Shown piece after piece: positions 54,763 through 63,073 of a stretch of DNA of 64,000 nucleotides. Below the pieces are notes generated by a model. That model worked only from the letters and a program-made list of their open reading frames with translations, had not been told where the DNA came from and ran no database searches. The stretch covers positions 1,240,001 through 1,304,000 of the forward strand of contig OZ220737.1 of NCBI GenBank assembly GCA_965116935.1, read 5' to 3'. This DNA is from VXYL01 sp965116935 (lineage in GTDB: Bacteria > Pseudomonadota > Gammaproteobacteria > Pseudomonadales > Azotimanducaceae). Position 1 is the first letter of the stretch. Every line of letters begins with the position of its first letter. Both the position numbers and the translations under genes were made by a program.

Positions 54763-56669
54763 ATGGGTCGCCCGTCTGGGTAGGGCTGGCACTGCTCGGG
54801 GCGGTTGCCTGGTCGGACGAGGCGAGGCGCACCGAAGAGCCCGAGGGCGAGGGCGCGAATGTCCCCACGGTAACGCTCGTCGGCACGATCTTGGACGCCG
54901 AAGGCGAGCCGCTTGATGCCTTTCGATTGATGGTGTTCAGCCGTGGCGGCGAAGAGCCTGAGATCATTCGGTTTCGGCGCGCGGCCGGTGTTCTCAATGC
55001 CCAGGTGGACACGGCAACCTACGCCATTGCGATCGACGCGACCGGGTACGCCCGCTGGTTCGCCGGTTTGCGGTTCGCATCCGGGGGCATGCACGAATTG
55101 GGCGAAGTGTCCATGCACACAGAGCGCGTCCTGCGAGGCCACGTTGTCGCGTCGGCCGACGGCATGTCCATTGCCGGCGCTGGCATCAAATTCGTTCCCG
55201 GCTCCGCTCGCGTCGAGAGCTCACTCAAGCAACTTGACCGCTGGTCCGGCACATCGACCGTGACCGACGCAGATGGCCGCTTCGAGCTGCGGGGACTTCC
55301 GCAGCACGGAGTGCAGCTCGAAGTGCGGGCACCCGGATTTGCCGGACGGTCGGTCCGATCGACCGCGGGCTCCGAGCGGCTCGACATCGAGCTGGGTGTT
55401 GGCGCCACCATCGAAGGATCCGTGACGTTGGCGAATGGGGAACCCGTCGAAGGCACGGTCCACCTTGTGCCGGAGTCTCACTGGCTAGATCGAAGGGCGC
55501 AGGAAGTGGATTCGCTTAGAGGATTTCGATTCGACAGGCTTCGTTCGGGGACCTACGTGCTTTCGGCGAGCACCGACGCGGGCGAGGTCGAGATGCGGAC
55601 CGTGTCGGTTACCGACAACGAGCACATCCTGGTCGACCTCCCCGTCGATCCACTCGGCCGGCTATCCGGCACGGTCGCTGGGCTCATGGAAACCCAGTCA
55701 GCGATGGTTCGGGTCCGGCGTAGTAGAGGGCCCGCCGGGTATTGGCGCAGCGCCGGCCCATTTGGCAATGGCCCTTTCGAAGTACTGGGCATCCCCGATG
55801 GCGCCTACATCGTGGAAGCGGATATCGGAGACCTCTCGCTCCAACGCATGGTGCAAATGGTCGATGGAAGGGCGACCGCGCATTTTGAGTTCGACGAGGG
55901 ATCGAGCTTGAGGGGCAGAGTGTTGGCAGGTACCCGTCCCCTCTCGGACCTGTATGTCGAGGTCATCCCAGTGCTCCAGGATCTGCCCACTGGCGGCGTC
56001 CGAGCGGACTCGGAGGGTCGTTTCGAGGTCGGTCGCTTGCCGGACGGCGACTATCAGGTTCGCGTCCGACTCGGATCGCGCGGCACATATCGCTCGTTTG
56101 ACGTGACGGTCACGGGCGACACGATGTTCGACGTTCGGCTTGGACCGCACCGCCTGTCCGGCAAGGTGCTCGGAAACAGGACCGCGCCCGACTCTCCCCT
56201 ACGTGGATCGTCCGTGTGGATGAACCACGTCGTTCAAGCCAGGCTTCTCGACGCGGCCGACGAACCTGTGGTGTTCCGCAGCTTCATCGACAGCCGCGGG
56301 ATGTACTCCTTTGACGGTCTTGAAGAGGGTCGCTACGCGGTGTCGCATGGGCTCCCCTACTATGTAGGCACCGTGCGCGAGGTCAGCGTCTTCGGAGGGT
56401 CGGTAGAAGGTGTGGACTTCCAACCGGGGTTTAGCGAGGTTCAGCCAGTGCACTGGTTGGATGCCGAATCTGGAGAGACGGTCGAGATGGTGAGTTGCGA
56501 GATCCATGATGGCCCGTGGGCCGGGTTCACACAGCGCGTGGAAAACCGTGCGCTTCCCACATCACTGGCTGGCGCCGACCTAACCTGTTCAAGCAAAGGC
56601 CATAGACCCCTGCGCTTTCGCTGGGATGGCGAGCCGATTGCCATGGAGTTCGAGCGCGCTGCCGAGTAG
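54750..56669 (+). CDS. Exported protein with tandem carboxypeptidase-regulatory-like domains
   Basis: 639 residues. From GTG 54750 the first 25 residues (PVWVGLALLGAVAWSDEA) form a short signal-like segment. The rest is about six beta-sandwich repeats of the CarboxypepD_reg/transthyretin-like kind, each with a GxxxxxxGxPLxxxxV pattern and a DADGRFELRGLP-type turn (about residues 160, 245, 330, 400 and 500). No catalytic domain or anchor is seen. These modules usually bind proteins or sugars at the cell surface. The gene overlaps the sterol reductase gene by 13 bases, suggesting coupled translation. Function unknown. Confidence 0.8.
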   Translation: MAVLNGSPVWVGLALLGAVAWSDEARRTEEPEGEGANVPTVTLVGTILDAEGEPLDAFRLMVFSRGGEEPEIIRFRRAAGVLNAQVDTATYAIAIDATGYARWFAGLRFASGGMHELGEVSMHTERVLRGHVVASADGMSIAGAGIKFVPGSARVESSLKQLDRWSGTSTVTDADGRFELRGLPQHGVQLEVRAPGFAGRSVRSTAGSERLDIELGVGATIEGSVTLANGEPVEGTVHLVPESHWLDRRAQEVDSLRGFRFDRLRSGTYVLSASTDAGEVEMRTVSVTDNEHILVDLPVDPLGRLSGTVAGLMETQSAMVRVRRSRGPAGYWRSAGPFGNGPFEVLGIPDGAYIVEADIGDLSLQRMVQMVDGRATAHFEFDEGSSLRGRVLAGTRPLSDLYVEVIPVLQDLPTGGVRADSEGRFEVGRLPDGDYQVRVRLGSRGTYRSFDVTVTGDTMFDVRLGPHRLSGKVLGNRTAPDSPLRGSSVWMNHVVQARLLDAADEPVVFRSFIDSRGMYSFDGLEEGRYAVSHGLPYYVGTVREVSVFGGSVEGVDFQPGFSEVQPVHWLDAESGETVEMVSCEIHDGPWAGFTQRVENRALPTSLAGADLTCSSKGHRPLRFRWDGEPIAMEFERAAE

Positions 56670-56701
56670 TTACACTGTTCGCTAACGAGTGAGTGCAGCG
56701 G

Positions 56702-56755
56702 CGATCTTTGGAGGGAGAGTATCCTGCCCTCTCTAACGCCGCCAAGGCGCGTTTC
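56702..56755. repeat. Diverged GAGGGC-family palindrome
   Basis: GGAGGGAGAGTATCCTGCCCTCTC followed by the CGCC/GGCG second palindrome, an imperfect member of the dispersed repeat family. It fills the short spacer between the regulatory-domain protein and the dienelactone hydrolase. Confidence 0.5.
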
Positions 56756-56778
56756 TCCAATCAGAACAGGGGGTGGGA

Positions 56779-57660
56779 ATGTGTGACGAACATACGTTGA
56801 AGGATGCGGAAGAGGCGGTGCGTCGGACCGGCGGCACGCTCACCCGGCGCCGCTTCACCACCGCAGCGGCCGGCGTTGCCGCTGCGGCGATGTTGCCGCG
56901 CGGTGCCGGCGCGAGCGGCGTGACCGGCAGTGATGTGCTGGTGCAAACGCCCGACGGCGAGGCGGATTGCTACTTCACGCATCCGGAGTCCGGCAGCCAC
57001 GCCGGCGTGCTCGTCTGGCCGGACATACTGGGCCTGCGCCCCGCGTTTCGCGCCATGGGCGACCGCCTCGCGGGTTCCGGGTACGCCGTGCTGGTGGTCA
57101 ATCCGTACTACCGCACCGCCCGTTCCCCGGTGGTGCCAGACGGTGCCAGCTTCGCCGACGAGGCCACGCGAAACACCGTGTTCCCGCTCGCCCGTTCGCT
57201 AACGCCGGACACCAACGTCACCGACGCCAACGCATTCGTCGAGTTCCTCGACGCGCAATCCGCCGTGGACACGGGCCGCAAGATCGGCACCACCGGCTAT
57301 TGCATGGGCGGCCCGATGGTCATGCGCACGGCCGCGGCGATCCCAGACCGGATCGGCGCCGGCGCCTCCTTCCACGGCGGGGGCCTCGTGACGGAGGCCG
57401 AGAACAGCCCGCACCGGTTGGTTCCCAACATGCAGGCAAGCTTCCTCATCACCATCGCCGAAAACGACGACGAACGCGACCCGGAAGCCAAGGGCGCCCT
57501 TCGAGAGGCGTTCGACAGCACCGGTCTCGCGACAGAAATCGAAGTGTACGAAGGCGCCATGCACGGCTGGTGCCCCACGGACTCCGCCGTGTACCACGAA
57601 GCCCAAGCCGAACGCGCCTGGGCGCGCCTGCTGGCTCTGTTCGAGACGGCCCTCGCATAG
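56779..57660 (+). CDS. Dienelactone hydrolase family protein, Tat-exported
   Basis: 293 residues. The Tat-type signal TRRRFTTAAAGVAAAAMLP lies at residues 23-41 after a 22-residue leader. The alpha/beta hydrolase core carries the dienelactone hydrolase triad: nucleophile Cys175 in TGYCMGGPMV, Asp in ENDDERDP and His in GAMHGWCP. It could hydrolyse lactones or esters in the periplasm. ATG 56779 is preceded by AGGGGGTGGG. It is a single-gene unit between repeat DNA and the VapBC locus. Confidence 0.9.
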   Translation: MCDEHTLKDAEEAVRRTGGTLTRRRFTTAAAGVAAAAMLPRGAGASGVTGSDVLVQTPDGEADCYFTHPESGSHAGVLVWPDILGLRPAFRAMGDRLAGSGYAVLVVNPYYRTARSPVVPDGASFADEATRNTVFPLARSLTPDTNVTDANAFVEFLDAQSAVDTGRKIGTTGYCMGGPMVMRTAAAIPDRIGAGASFHGGGLVTEAENSPHRLVPNMQASFLITIAENDDERDPEAKGALREAFDSTGLATEIEVYEGAMHGWCPTDSAVYHEAQAERAWARLLALFETALA

Positions 57661-57754
57661 GGCAGGGCCACCCGAGCGCCGGCAAACGGCGGGTGGCGCA
57701 GGGCCATAGAGTGGTCCAGCGTCCGTGCACCAGTACGTCCTTGAGGCAACGAGG

Positions 57755-57830
57755 CTTGTGCCGCGTCACCGTGAGAGATCCGCCTCCGCGCTGTGGGACG
57801 TATCGCGTGTGTGTCGGCGCGGAGGCGTTC
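57755..57830. repeat. Direct repeat A beside vapC (partner 58720-58796)
   Basis: Reads GCCGCGTCACCGTGAGAGAT and onward, about 75 bases with over 80 percent identity by eye to 58720-58796 in the same orientation. It abuts the vapC stop, so the two copies bracket the VapBC genes and a PIN relic. Confidence 0.75.
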
Positions 57831-58237
57831 TATTGCTCGAGCATTGCCTTTATGGGGATGGCCAAGTCCGAGAACTCGCGCAGGATGCGCGCATCTTCGG
57901 TGACCAACGTGGTATCCATCGAGTCGGCCAGCGCCACGAACTCGCAGTCGTAGGCAGAGCATGTCGATCGGCCCACGAAGTCCATCACCAGCACCGAATC
58001 CACCTCGCATTCGAAGTCCAAGAACTCGGCCTCCGCTCCCCGAATCGCCGCTTTCGCGCCATCTAGGTTAATGCTCCCCCTGCGCACGTATCCTGCCAGG
58101 ACATTACGGAATTCTGAGCGCCAGAGCTTGGGAACAAACCAATCGCCAGTGCGCTTGCGCAAGGCCACGGCACTGTCCGTATGCGCACCGGGTAGCACGT
58201 AATAGGCGATGACGTTCGTGTCAACGACGATATTCAC
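57830..58237 (-). CDS. vapC: VapC-type PIN-domain toxin
   Basis: 135 residues, full-length PIN RNase. Metal-binding acids are at VVDTNVIAYYVLPG (Asp6), in the central WRSEFRNVLAGYVRRG (Glu), SAYDCEFVALADSMD and LVTEDARIL (Asp). It should cleave RNA, in known cases tRNA or rRNA, when freed from antitoxin. ATG 58237 overlaps the antitoxin stop by four bases (ATGA). The stop at 57830 abuts direct repeat A. Confidence 0.92.
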   Translation of the reverse strand: MNIVVDTNVIAYYVLPGAHTDSAVALRKRTGDWFVPKLWRSEFRNVLAGYVRRGSINLDGAKAAIRGAEAEFLDFECEVDSVLVMDFVGRSTCSAYDCEFVALADSMDTTLVTEDARILREFSDLAIPIKAMLEQ

Positions 58238-58470
58238 GGCCTGCCCTCGGACTTGTGTGCGTTCACCAAGCCATGATCAACCCGCGGCAGACGAGCGCGC
58301 AGGGATGCCGCATCCGCCATCAACTCTACCTTGGATCGGGAACTGCGCGCCGCGTGCCGGCTCAGGCAGGAAATGATCTCGTTTTGAAGGCTCCTGTGGT
58401 GCATCTCGGCAACGGCCTTCAGCCGCCGGTGAAGCTGTGGGGAAAGGTTCTTGATGGTGATGGACGGCAC
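58234..58470 (-). CDS. FitA/Arc-like ribbon-helix-helix antitoxin
   Basis: 78 residues. ITIKNLSPQLHRRLKAVAEM, then HHRSLQNEIISCLSRHA, is a ribbon-helix-helix fold of the FitA/Arc type, for operator binding and autorepression. The C-terminal ELMADAASLRARLPRVDHGL is the likely toxin-binding tail. It starts at GTG 58470. Overlapping vapC confirms the antitoxin-first operon. Operators should lie in 58471-58560. Confidence 0.88.
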   Translation of the reverse strand: MPSITIKNLSPQLHRRLKAVAEMHHRSLQNEIISCLSRHAARSSRSKVELMADAASLRARLPRVDHGLVNAHKSEGRP

Positions 58471-58589
58471 AGCGAGAATTCCAATTCACAACTAAAATGG
58501 AAGTATCGGCAGGAATCCATGCGGGGTCAACACACTATCGGGTACCACGCCAATTCACGTGAAAGGCCGCCAAGGCCTCGCGAGAGCGA

Positions 58590-58740
58590 TAGGTCACCGA
58601 CACCTACTTGCTGGCAATGGCCCTCCAGCGCTGGTCGATCGTCACCTTCGACGCCCGCATCTCGCGGAATGCCGTCGCCCTCGCAGGCGACGAACGCATG
58701 TGTGTCATTGACGCGACGGCTAGCGCCGCGTCACTGTGAG
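58590..58740 (+). pseudogene. PIN-domain toxin relic, C-terminal
   Basis: The plus strand encodes VTDTYLLAMALQRWSIVTFD and ARISRNAVALAGDERMCVID, the last third of a VapC-type PIN domain (acidic TDxYLLAxA and VTFD motifs). It has no start and no upstream half. It points in the opposite direction to the intact vapC and ends in direct repeat B. Confidence 0.6.
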
Positions 58741-58796
58741 AGATCCGCCTCCGCGGCTGTGGGACGAATTGTGTGTGTGTCGGCAGGGAGGGCCTC
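58720..58796. repeat. Direct repeat B (partner 57755-57830)
   Basis: Second copy of the 75-base repeat, starting GCCGCGTCACTGTGAGAGAT and containing GTGTGTGTGTCGGC. With copy A it flanks the VapBC genes and the PIN relic. Confidence 0.75.
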
Positions 58797-58872
58797 TAGA
58801 TGTAACCGCGTTCCTTGGCCGAGAAAGTGCGACGCGCCTCGTCATGCCTAGGTCGCAAGTGGCGCAGCCGCG

Positions 58873-59823
58873 TTACCGGCGCGCGTTGAGGAAGGCGCTA
58901 TAACGTTGGTCTAGGTAGTCTCGGTTCGGGTGCGCGGTTGGATCCGCCGGAACGACCAAGTGCGAACCGTTCAACCCCTGCAATGCGGCGAGAAGCGGGC
59001 CGTCGCGCTCCGCGATCACCTGGTCAGCTACGTGGACCCGGAGATCTGGGTCCACACCGATCAGATGTGCGTCGAACGCGGCGTGGTGCAGCGTGGACAT
59101 GCAGATGCCGTTGTTGACGGATGGCGGCCCATCCTCTGCATCAGGCACGATGTGGGCGCCTACCAAAAGGGATCTAAGGGGGAGACGACTGAAGGCACAG
59201 CGATAGTCGTATGCTGCCTTGGTTCGACTGCTGAACCAAGCTTGATGGTTGCGTGTACGCACCAGAGCGAGCGAGTAGGAAGCATCACGTACCTCATTGG
59301 CAGACGGCAGGGCGGCTTCGGCTGAACTGATGCTTGGCTGCGTTGTGTCGGCCGCCGCTAACAGCACGCGACCCTCGACTTCCTGATACTGATCGACCCA
59401 GACGGGCCAGATGGGTTCGTATACACCGGACTCAACGCCGCGGAAGTAGATCAGGGGTGCGCGCCGTTCCATGGCACGCCTCAAGAACTCGTTGGCAGGT
59501 TTGTCCCGCCCTGCCTCCATATCGTAAGAAAAAAGACCCGTTGTACGATCGAACCCAGTTTCTTGGTCGCGATAGGTCGTCGAGCGCCCGCCCCGCGGGA
59601 CCACAGTTTTCACGCTGAGCGCAGCCGTCATGTGCTTGGGCTTGAAGATTCCGAGAGCGCGGCTGGCAAAGAAAACCCTCTCGCCTTGGCACTCGAATCC
59701 CGCTTGGATCGTCGACCACGGTAGTCGGCTGCCGTTCGTTAGGGTCAGTTGCTCCAAGGCCTCAAAGGCTTGAGCTCGAATGGACCAGTCGGGGTCACCG
59801 TTCAAGAGTGAAGCCCCAAACAT
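58873..59823 (-). CDS. HNH endonuclease, McrA/restriction-like
   Basis: 316 residues. The N-terminal half is a beta-rich domain without a family I can name (WSTIQAGFECQGERVFF). The C-terminal domain (about 205-285) is an HNH nuclease: TKAAYDYRCAFSRLPLRSLL, AHIVPDAEDGPPSVNNGICM and STLHHAAFDAHLIGVDPDLR supply His, Asn and His. The layout resembles stand-alone HNH restriction enzymes of putative modification-dependent type. It starts at ATG 59823. It lies among toxin-antitoxin genes, which supports a defence role; specificity is unknown. Confidence 0.82.
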   Translation of the reverse strand: MFGASLLNGDPDWSIRAQAFEALEQLTLTNGSRLPWSTIQAGFECQGERVFFASRALGIFKPKHMTAALSVKTVVPRGGRSTTYRDQETGFDRTTGLFSYDMEAGRDKPANEFLRRAMERRAPLIYFRGVESGVYEPIWPVWVDQYQEVEGRVLLAAADTTQPSISSAEAALPSANEVRDASYSLALVRTRNHQAWFSSRTKAAYDYRCAFSRLPLRSLLVGAHIVPDAEDGPPSVNNGICMSTLHHAAFDAHLIGVDPDLRVHVADQVIAERDGPLLAALQGLNGSHLVVPADPTAHPNRDYLDQRYSAFLNARR

Positions 59824-59913
59824 GAGATGCTACCTTTCGCTCGACTGACAGCGTGACGAACCTTCGCCTTGATCCACCAATCGGCAGCTCACTGGCGGGG
59901 CAGGCGTGGATCC

Positions 59914-60435
59914 TCATCGCGACCGTCTGTCGAATCTCTCGCGTACTCGCGAACTGTTGGCGTGCTCTTCGAACAGCGCCACCACATGCTCGCCTCGCAT
60001 GTCCTGCGGCCTCGGCTGGATTCCAAGACACTGATGCTGCCGGATGGGGTAATCGTTGAAGGCCATCAGGTCGGACTCCACTCCCGCAAGCGACTCGCCG
60101 ATGTTCCGTGCATCCCCTTCTGGGTCTTCACTTCCAGCCTCAGCCATTGCTCGCCTTAGCGCACCAACGGCACAAAAATGGCTGGCGCGCATACCGAGGG
60201 CATCTACGCTGTTGCCGTTTAGGTCTCGCGCCATAGCTGAGTGCGTCCACCCGCGCTTCACGAGATCGGCAGCTCGATGGATTACAGCGCTCAACGGAGT
60301 TGTGAGTCGGTCGGTCCTCGACGGGCTCGAGACGGATACAAGCTCATTGGCAACGTCGAAGTCTACGGCCAGCGTCTCTGCGGATTCCGTCGCGACATCG
60401 CTACTCTTGTCGTCGAACATGATGCGAAGCTTCAT
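59914..60435 (-). CDS. DUF6197-like protein
   Basis: 173 residues. The region AADLVKRGWTHSAMARDLNG (about 55-74) and SHFCAVGALRRAMAEAG (85-101) match the DUF6197 pattern of a helical domain with a His/Arg-containing xRGWxxxAxARD motif. The last 20 residues are basic. The start is ATG 60435; no ribosome site is visible, and ATG 60420 is a possible alternative. Divergent from the Xre/RES pair across about 390 bases. Function unknown. Confidence 0.6.
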   Translation of the reverse strand: MKLRIMFDDKSSDVATESAETLAVDFDVANELVSVSSPSRTDRLTTPLSAVIHRAADLVKRGWTHSAMARDLNGNSVDALGMRASHFCAVGALRRAMAEAGSEDPEGDARNIGESLAGVESDLMAFNDYPIRQHQCLGIQPRPQDMRGEHVVALFEEHANSSRVRERFDRRSR

Positions 60436-60576
60436 CGGGAGGAGGTACGAAGCGTAGCACTGGATGGTTGGTTGGGGGGGCAAGTGTACCCGCCCCTCCG
60501 AGTTCGAACCTGTAGTGGCCGCCGGTGTTGACGAACGAGCCATAGGGCTGAGGGCGAAGGCGGCCTGCGCCAAGCG

Positions 60577-60614
60577 TTGACGAACGTCAAGTAAAACGCG
60601 TACATTAACGTCAA
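60577..60614. promoter_or_regulatory. Candidate operator with TTGACG half-sites
   Basis: TTGACG-AA-CGTCAA (60577-60590) is a palindrome, and ACGTCAAC recurs at 60608-60615, with a further GTTGACGAACG near 60525. They lie in the divergent spacer ahead of the Xre/MbcA antitoxin gene, where autoregulatory operators are expected. Confidence 0.35.
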
Positions 60615-60822
60615 CTAAAGGTCGACGAGTCTCGCGGACTATGCAGGCAGCGCAGACGCCGTTTCCTCGCGCTGTTCGGGCGGTCCCCGATCCGCTGGGA
60701 TCGTATGTCCGTCCGTCGTTCGTCAACCACCGGGGATTGCAGACGCCCTTGCTTGGAAGGGCGATCGGTTGGAGCGCGGTTGAATTGCGCCCGCCGCGTG
60801 GCAAACGCCTTGGAGGCAAAGG

Positions 60823-61182
60823 ATGACAGATGTTGCGGTGGCAAGGAACGCCTTGGCGGAGAAGTTGGAGCTCATGAAGACGCGAGCGGCGATACGCTCG
60901 GTCGATGTTGCCAACATGCTCGGAACGACGCCGGAAACGGTTTCGCGATGGAATCATGGCCGAGCCTATCCGAGGCCGAACAAGGAGAGTCAGCTCGTCG
61001 AGCTTGAATACATCGTGGAACGGCTTTCGGAGTTCTATTCGGATCCGAGAACGGCACGAGCGTGGCTGTACTCTCGGCACAAGTACTTCGATGGCTTGCG
61101 TCCGGCCGATCTCATCCAAGAAGGCCGTGTCGAGGAGGTGCTGGAGGCCATCCAAGCTCTGGCGAACCCCAGCTATACGTAA
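60823..61182 (+). CDS. Xre/MbcA/ParS-type antitoxin
   Basis: 119 residues. Residues 24-50 form an HTH (RSVDVANMLGTTPETVSRWN), and residues 62-115 the MbcA/ParS toxin-binding domain (ARAWLYSRHKYFDGLRPADL, then VEEVLEAIQAL). It neutralises the RES toxin encoded 99 bases downstream and should repress its own promoter. ATG 60823 follows GGAGGCAAAGG. Confidence 0.9.
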   Translation: MTDVAVARNALAEKLELMKTRAAIRSVDVANMLGTTPETVSRWNHGRAYPRPNKESQLVELEYIVERLSEFYSDPRTARAWLYSRHKYFDGLRPADLIQEGRVEEVLEAIQALANPSYT

Positions 61183-61281
61183 AGCACAAGCAGGTTTTGA
61201 TGGCACGTCCTTCGAGGCAGGCTCGAAACTGATTCCTACGAACGATACCTCGTACCTAACCGTCGTCCTTGCCAACGAAAA

Positions 61282-61851
61282 ATGCTGCAACGTGACCCGG
61301 ATCTTCTGGAACGCCTTGAGGAATGCGCTCAGCGGCCATTCACCGGCATCGTTCACCGAGTAGTCTGGGCGGATGGGAGCCCGTTGCGGGGCAGCAGCTT
61401 GGCCGGCGGGCGCTGGAACAGCCCGGACGGTAGCTTCGAAGTCCTCAATACGTCCTTGGAAGCCGAAGGGGCTGGTGCGGAGTTTGAGGCGTTCTGGTCG
61501 TTGTTTGAGCAGCGCCCCGACAAGGCGGCGCTAATCTGGACAGTACGAGCGCGGCTGCGGCAGGTCGTCGAGCTCGACTTTGACCTGCTTGACGAACTCG
61601 GAGTCCAGCGCGAGAGCTACGTCAGTCGGCAATATGCGCGTACGCAGGAGATTTCAGACGGCCTGAGTTACCTTGGGTGCGACGGTGTGATCGTGCCTTC
61701 GGCACGCCACGACAGTCGGAACTTGGTCATCTACATGCAGAACCTCCACCGGGAGTCTTCCGTGGAGGAGGATGGGTCGCTCACGTTCGTTTGGTCCGAC
61801 CAGCCTGGCGGGAGAAACGCGTTCGACGATGGTGCGGGCACTCTCCGTTAA
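61282..61851 (+). CDS. RES-domain toxin (NAD+ phosphorylase type)
   Basis: 189 residues. RES-domain features: Arg in GIVHRVVWADGSPLRG, SLAGGRWNSPDG, the Glu-bearing TSLEAEGAGAEFEAFWSL, and Ser in GVIVPSARHDSRNLVIY. RES toxins of Xre-RES pairs, such as MbcT, degrade NAD+. ATG 61282 is the first usable start in frame; its ribosome site is weak. The unusually long 99-base gap from the antitoxin holds no other gene. Confidence 0.88.
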   Translation: MLQRDPDLLERLEECAQRPFTGIVHRVVWADGSPLRGSSLAGGRWNSPDGSFEVLNTSLEAEGAGAEFEAFWSLFEQRPDKAALIWTVRARLRQVVELDFDLLDELGVQRESYVSRQYARTQEISDGLSYLGCDGVIVPSARHDSRNLVIYMQNLHRESSVEEDGSLTFVWSDQPGGRNAFDDGAGTLR

Positions 61852-61888
61852 GCTCGTTCGCGATGAACCGCACGGAACTTTTTCTCCA

Positions 61889-62878
61889 TCACCGATTCAG
61901 CCACCGCAGCGACTCCGCAAAGATCGCCCCGCCATGCGCCGCGCTGTGGCCTCCCTCTCCGAACTCAAACCTGAAGTCATAGCCGGCGTACTCGAGGGCC
62001 GCGGCCATCATCTTGTTGGCCAGCGGCCAGTTGCCGACGATGATGTTGGCGTCGCGTTTGCCGCTTGTTAGGAAGACGCGGATGGGTTTGCGGGGGGTGG
62101 TTTTGACGAGGTAGGGGTAGTTGTGGCCGCCGCGGAGGTTGACGAAGGAGCCGCAGTGGCTGAGGACGCGGCCGAAGGCGGTGGGGTCGTGCCAAGCGGC
62201 GTTGAAGGCGCAGATGCCGCCGCTGGAGATGCCGACGATGGTGCGGTGGGCTGGGTCTTTGGAGAACGCTCGGCCGACCTGCTCTTCGGCGAAGGGGAGC
62301 AGTTCCGTGGTGAGGAAGCGGACGTAGGTGTCTGTGATGCTGTCGTACTCGAAGCTGCGCTGGCCGGTGACGATGGCATCGCCGTCGGGTGCGGCGCCGG
62401 GGTTTACGAAGATTCCGATGGTGGGCGGAATGTCACCGGCGTGGATGAGCGAATCGAGCACGGCCGGGGCGCGCACGGGGCCGGTTTCGTCAGCGTAGGC
62501 AGCGCCGTCGTTGAACACCATCACGGCGGGGTCGTCGGTGCTTGCGGCGAGTTGCTTGGGAACGTGGATTAGGACGTCGCGCACGGTGTCCGGGTAGATG
62601 TCGGTCTGTGCCCAGCCGGGGAACTTGTGCATGTCGCCGCGTGGCACGTCCGGTGCGGGATAGGCTTCCGGGCACGGGTTGTATTGCGCGTCTTCCGGCG
62701 GGTTGAGCGCGTCCATGATCTCCATGTTGCTGCGGCCGTTGATCGTGGCGTCGAACGGCAGGTCGAAGCGCTTGTCGAGGCCAAGGCGGCGGTAGTTCTC
62801 GATCTCCATTGCGCCGGCAGCGCCGGCGAAGAGGCTGGCAGCGGCGACGAATCGCCTCCTGGACATTCCGCGAACCAT
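61889..62878 (-). CDS. Exported enterochelin-esterase-like hydrolase
   Basis: 329 residues. Tat-type signal MSRRRFVAAASLFAGAAGA after four residues. The alpha/beta hydrolase domain of the putative-esterase type (as in Fes/IroE-like proteins) has LIHVPKQLAASTDDPAVMVF, nucleophile Ser in TIVGISSGGICAFNAAW, acid in SGKRDANIIVG and His in GEGGHSAAHGGA. Probably periplasmic. ATG 62878 is preceded by AAGGGGG. The gap of 195 bases to the dioxygenase gene contains nothing recognised. Confidence 0.88.
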   Translation of the reverse strand: MVRGMSRRRFVAAASLFAGAAGAMEIENYRRLGLDKRFDLPFDATINGRSNMEIMDALNPPEDAQYNPCPEAYPAPDVPRGDMHKFPGWAQTDIYPDTVRDVLIHVPKQLAASTDDPAVMVFNDGAAYADETGPVRAPAVLDSLIHAGDIPPTIGIFVNPGAAPDGDAIVTGQRSFEYDSITDTYVRFLTTELLPFAEEQVGRAFSKDPAHRTIVGISSGGICAFNAAWHDPTAFGRVLSHCGSFVNLRGGHNYPYLVKTTPRKPIRVFLTSGKRDANIIVGNWPLANKMMAAALEYAGYDFRFEFGEGGHSAAHGGAIFAESLRWLNR

Positions 62879-63073
62879 GCTGTGCCCCCTTGAGAGTTGG
62901 GTCAGCGGGTCAGCGTACTGCGAGCCGCTCTGCTGTCAACGGAAGTGATGCGTGGTCGCGGTCAGGAGCTTTGGAGTTCGGGCTGGAGGGTTGCTCTGAT
63001 CGATCGGTCCCTTGGTAGTGCCTCGCTTTTGATGTGGGACGGGCCCTCGCCCCCAGGGCGTGCTGCAAACCGC

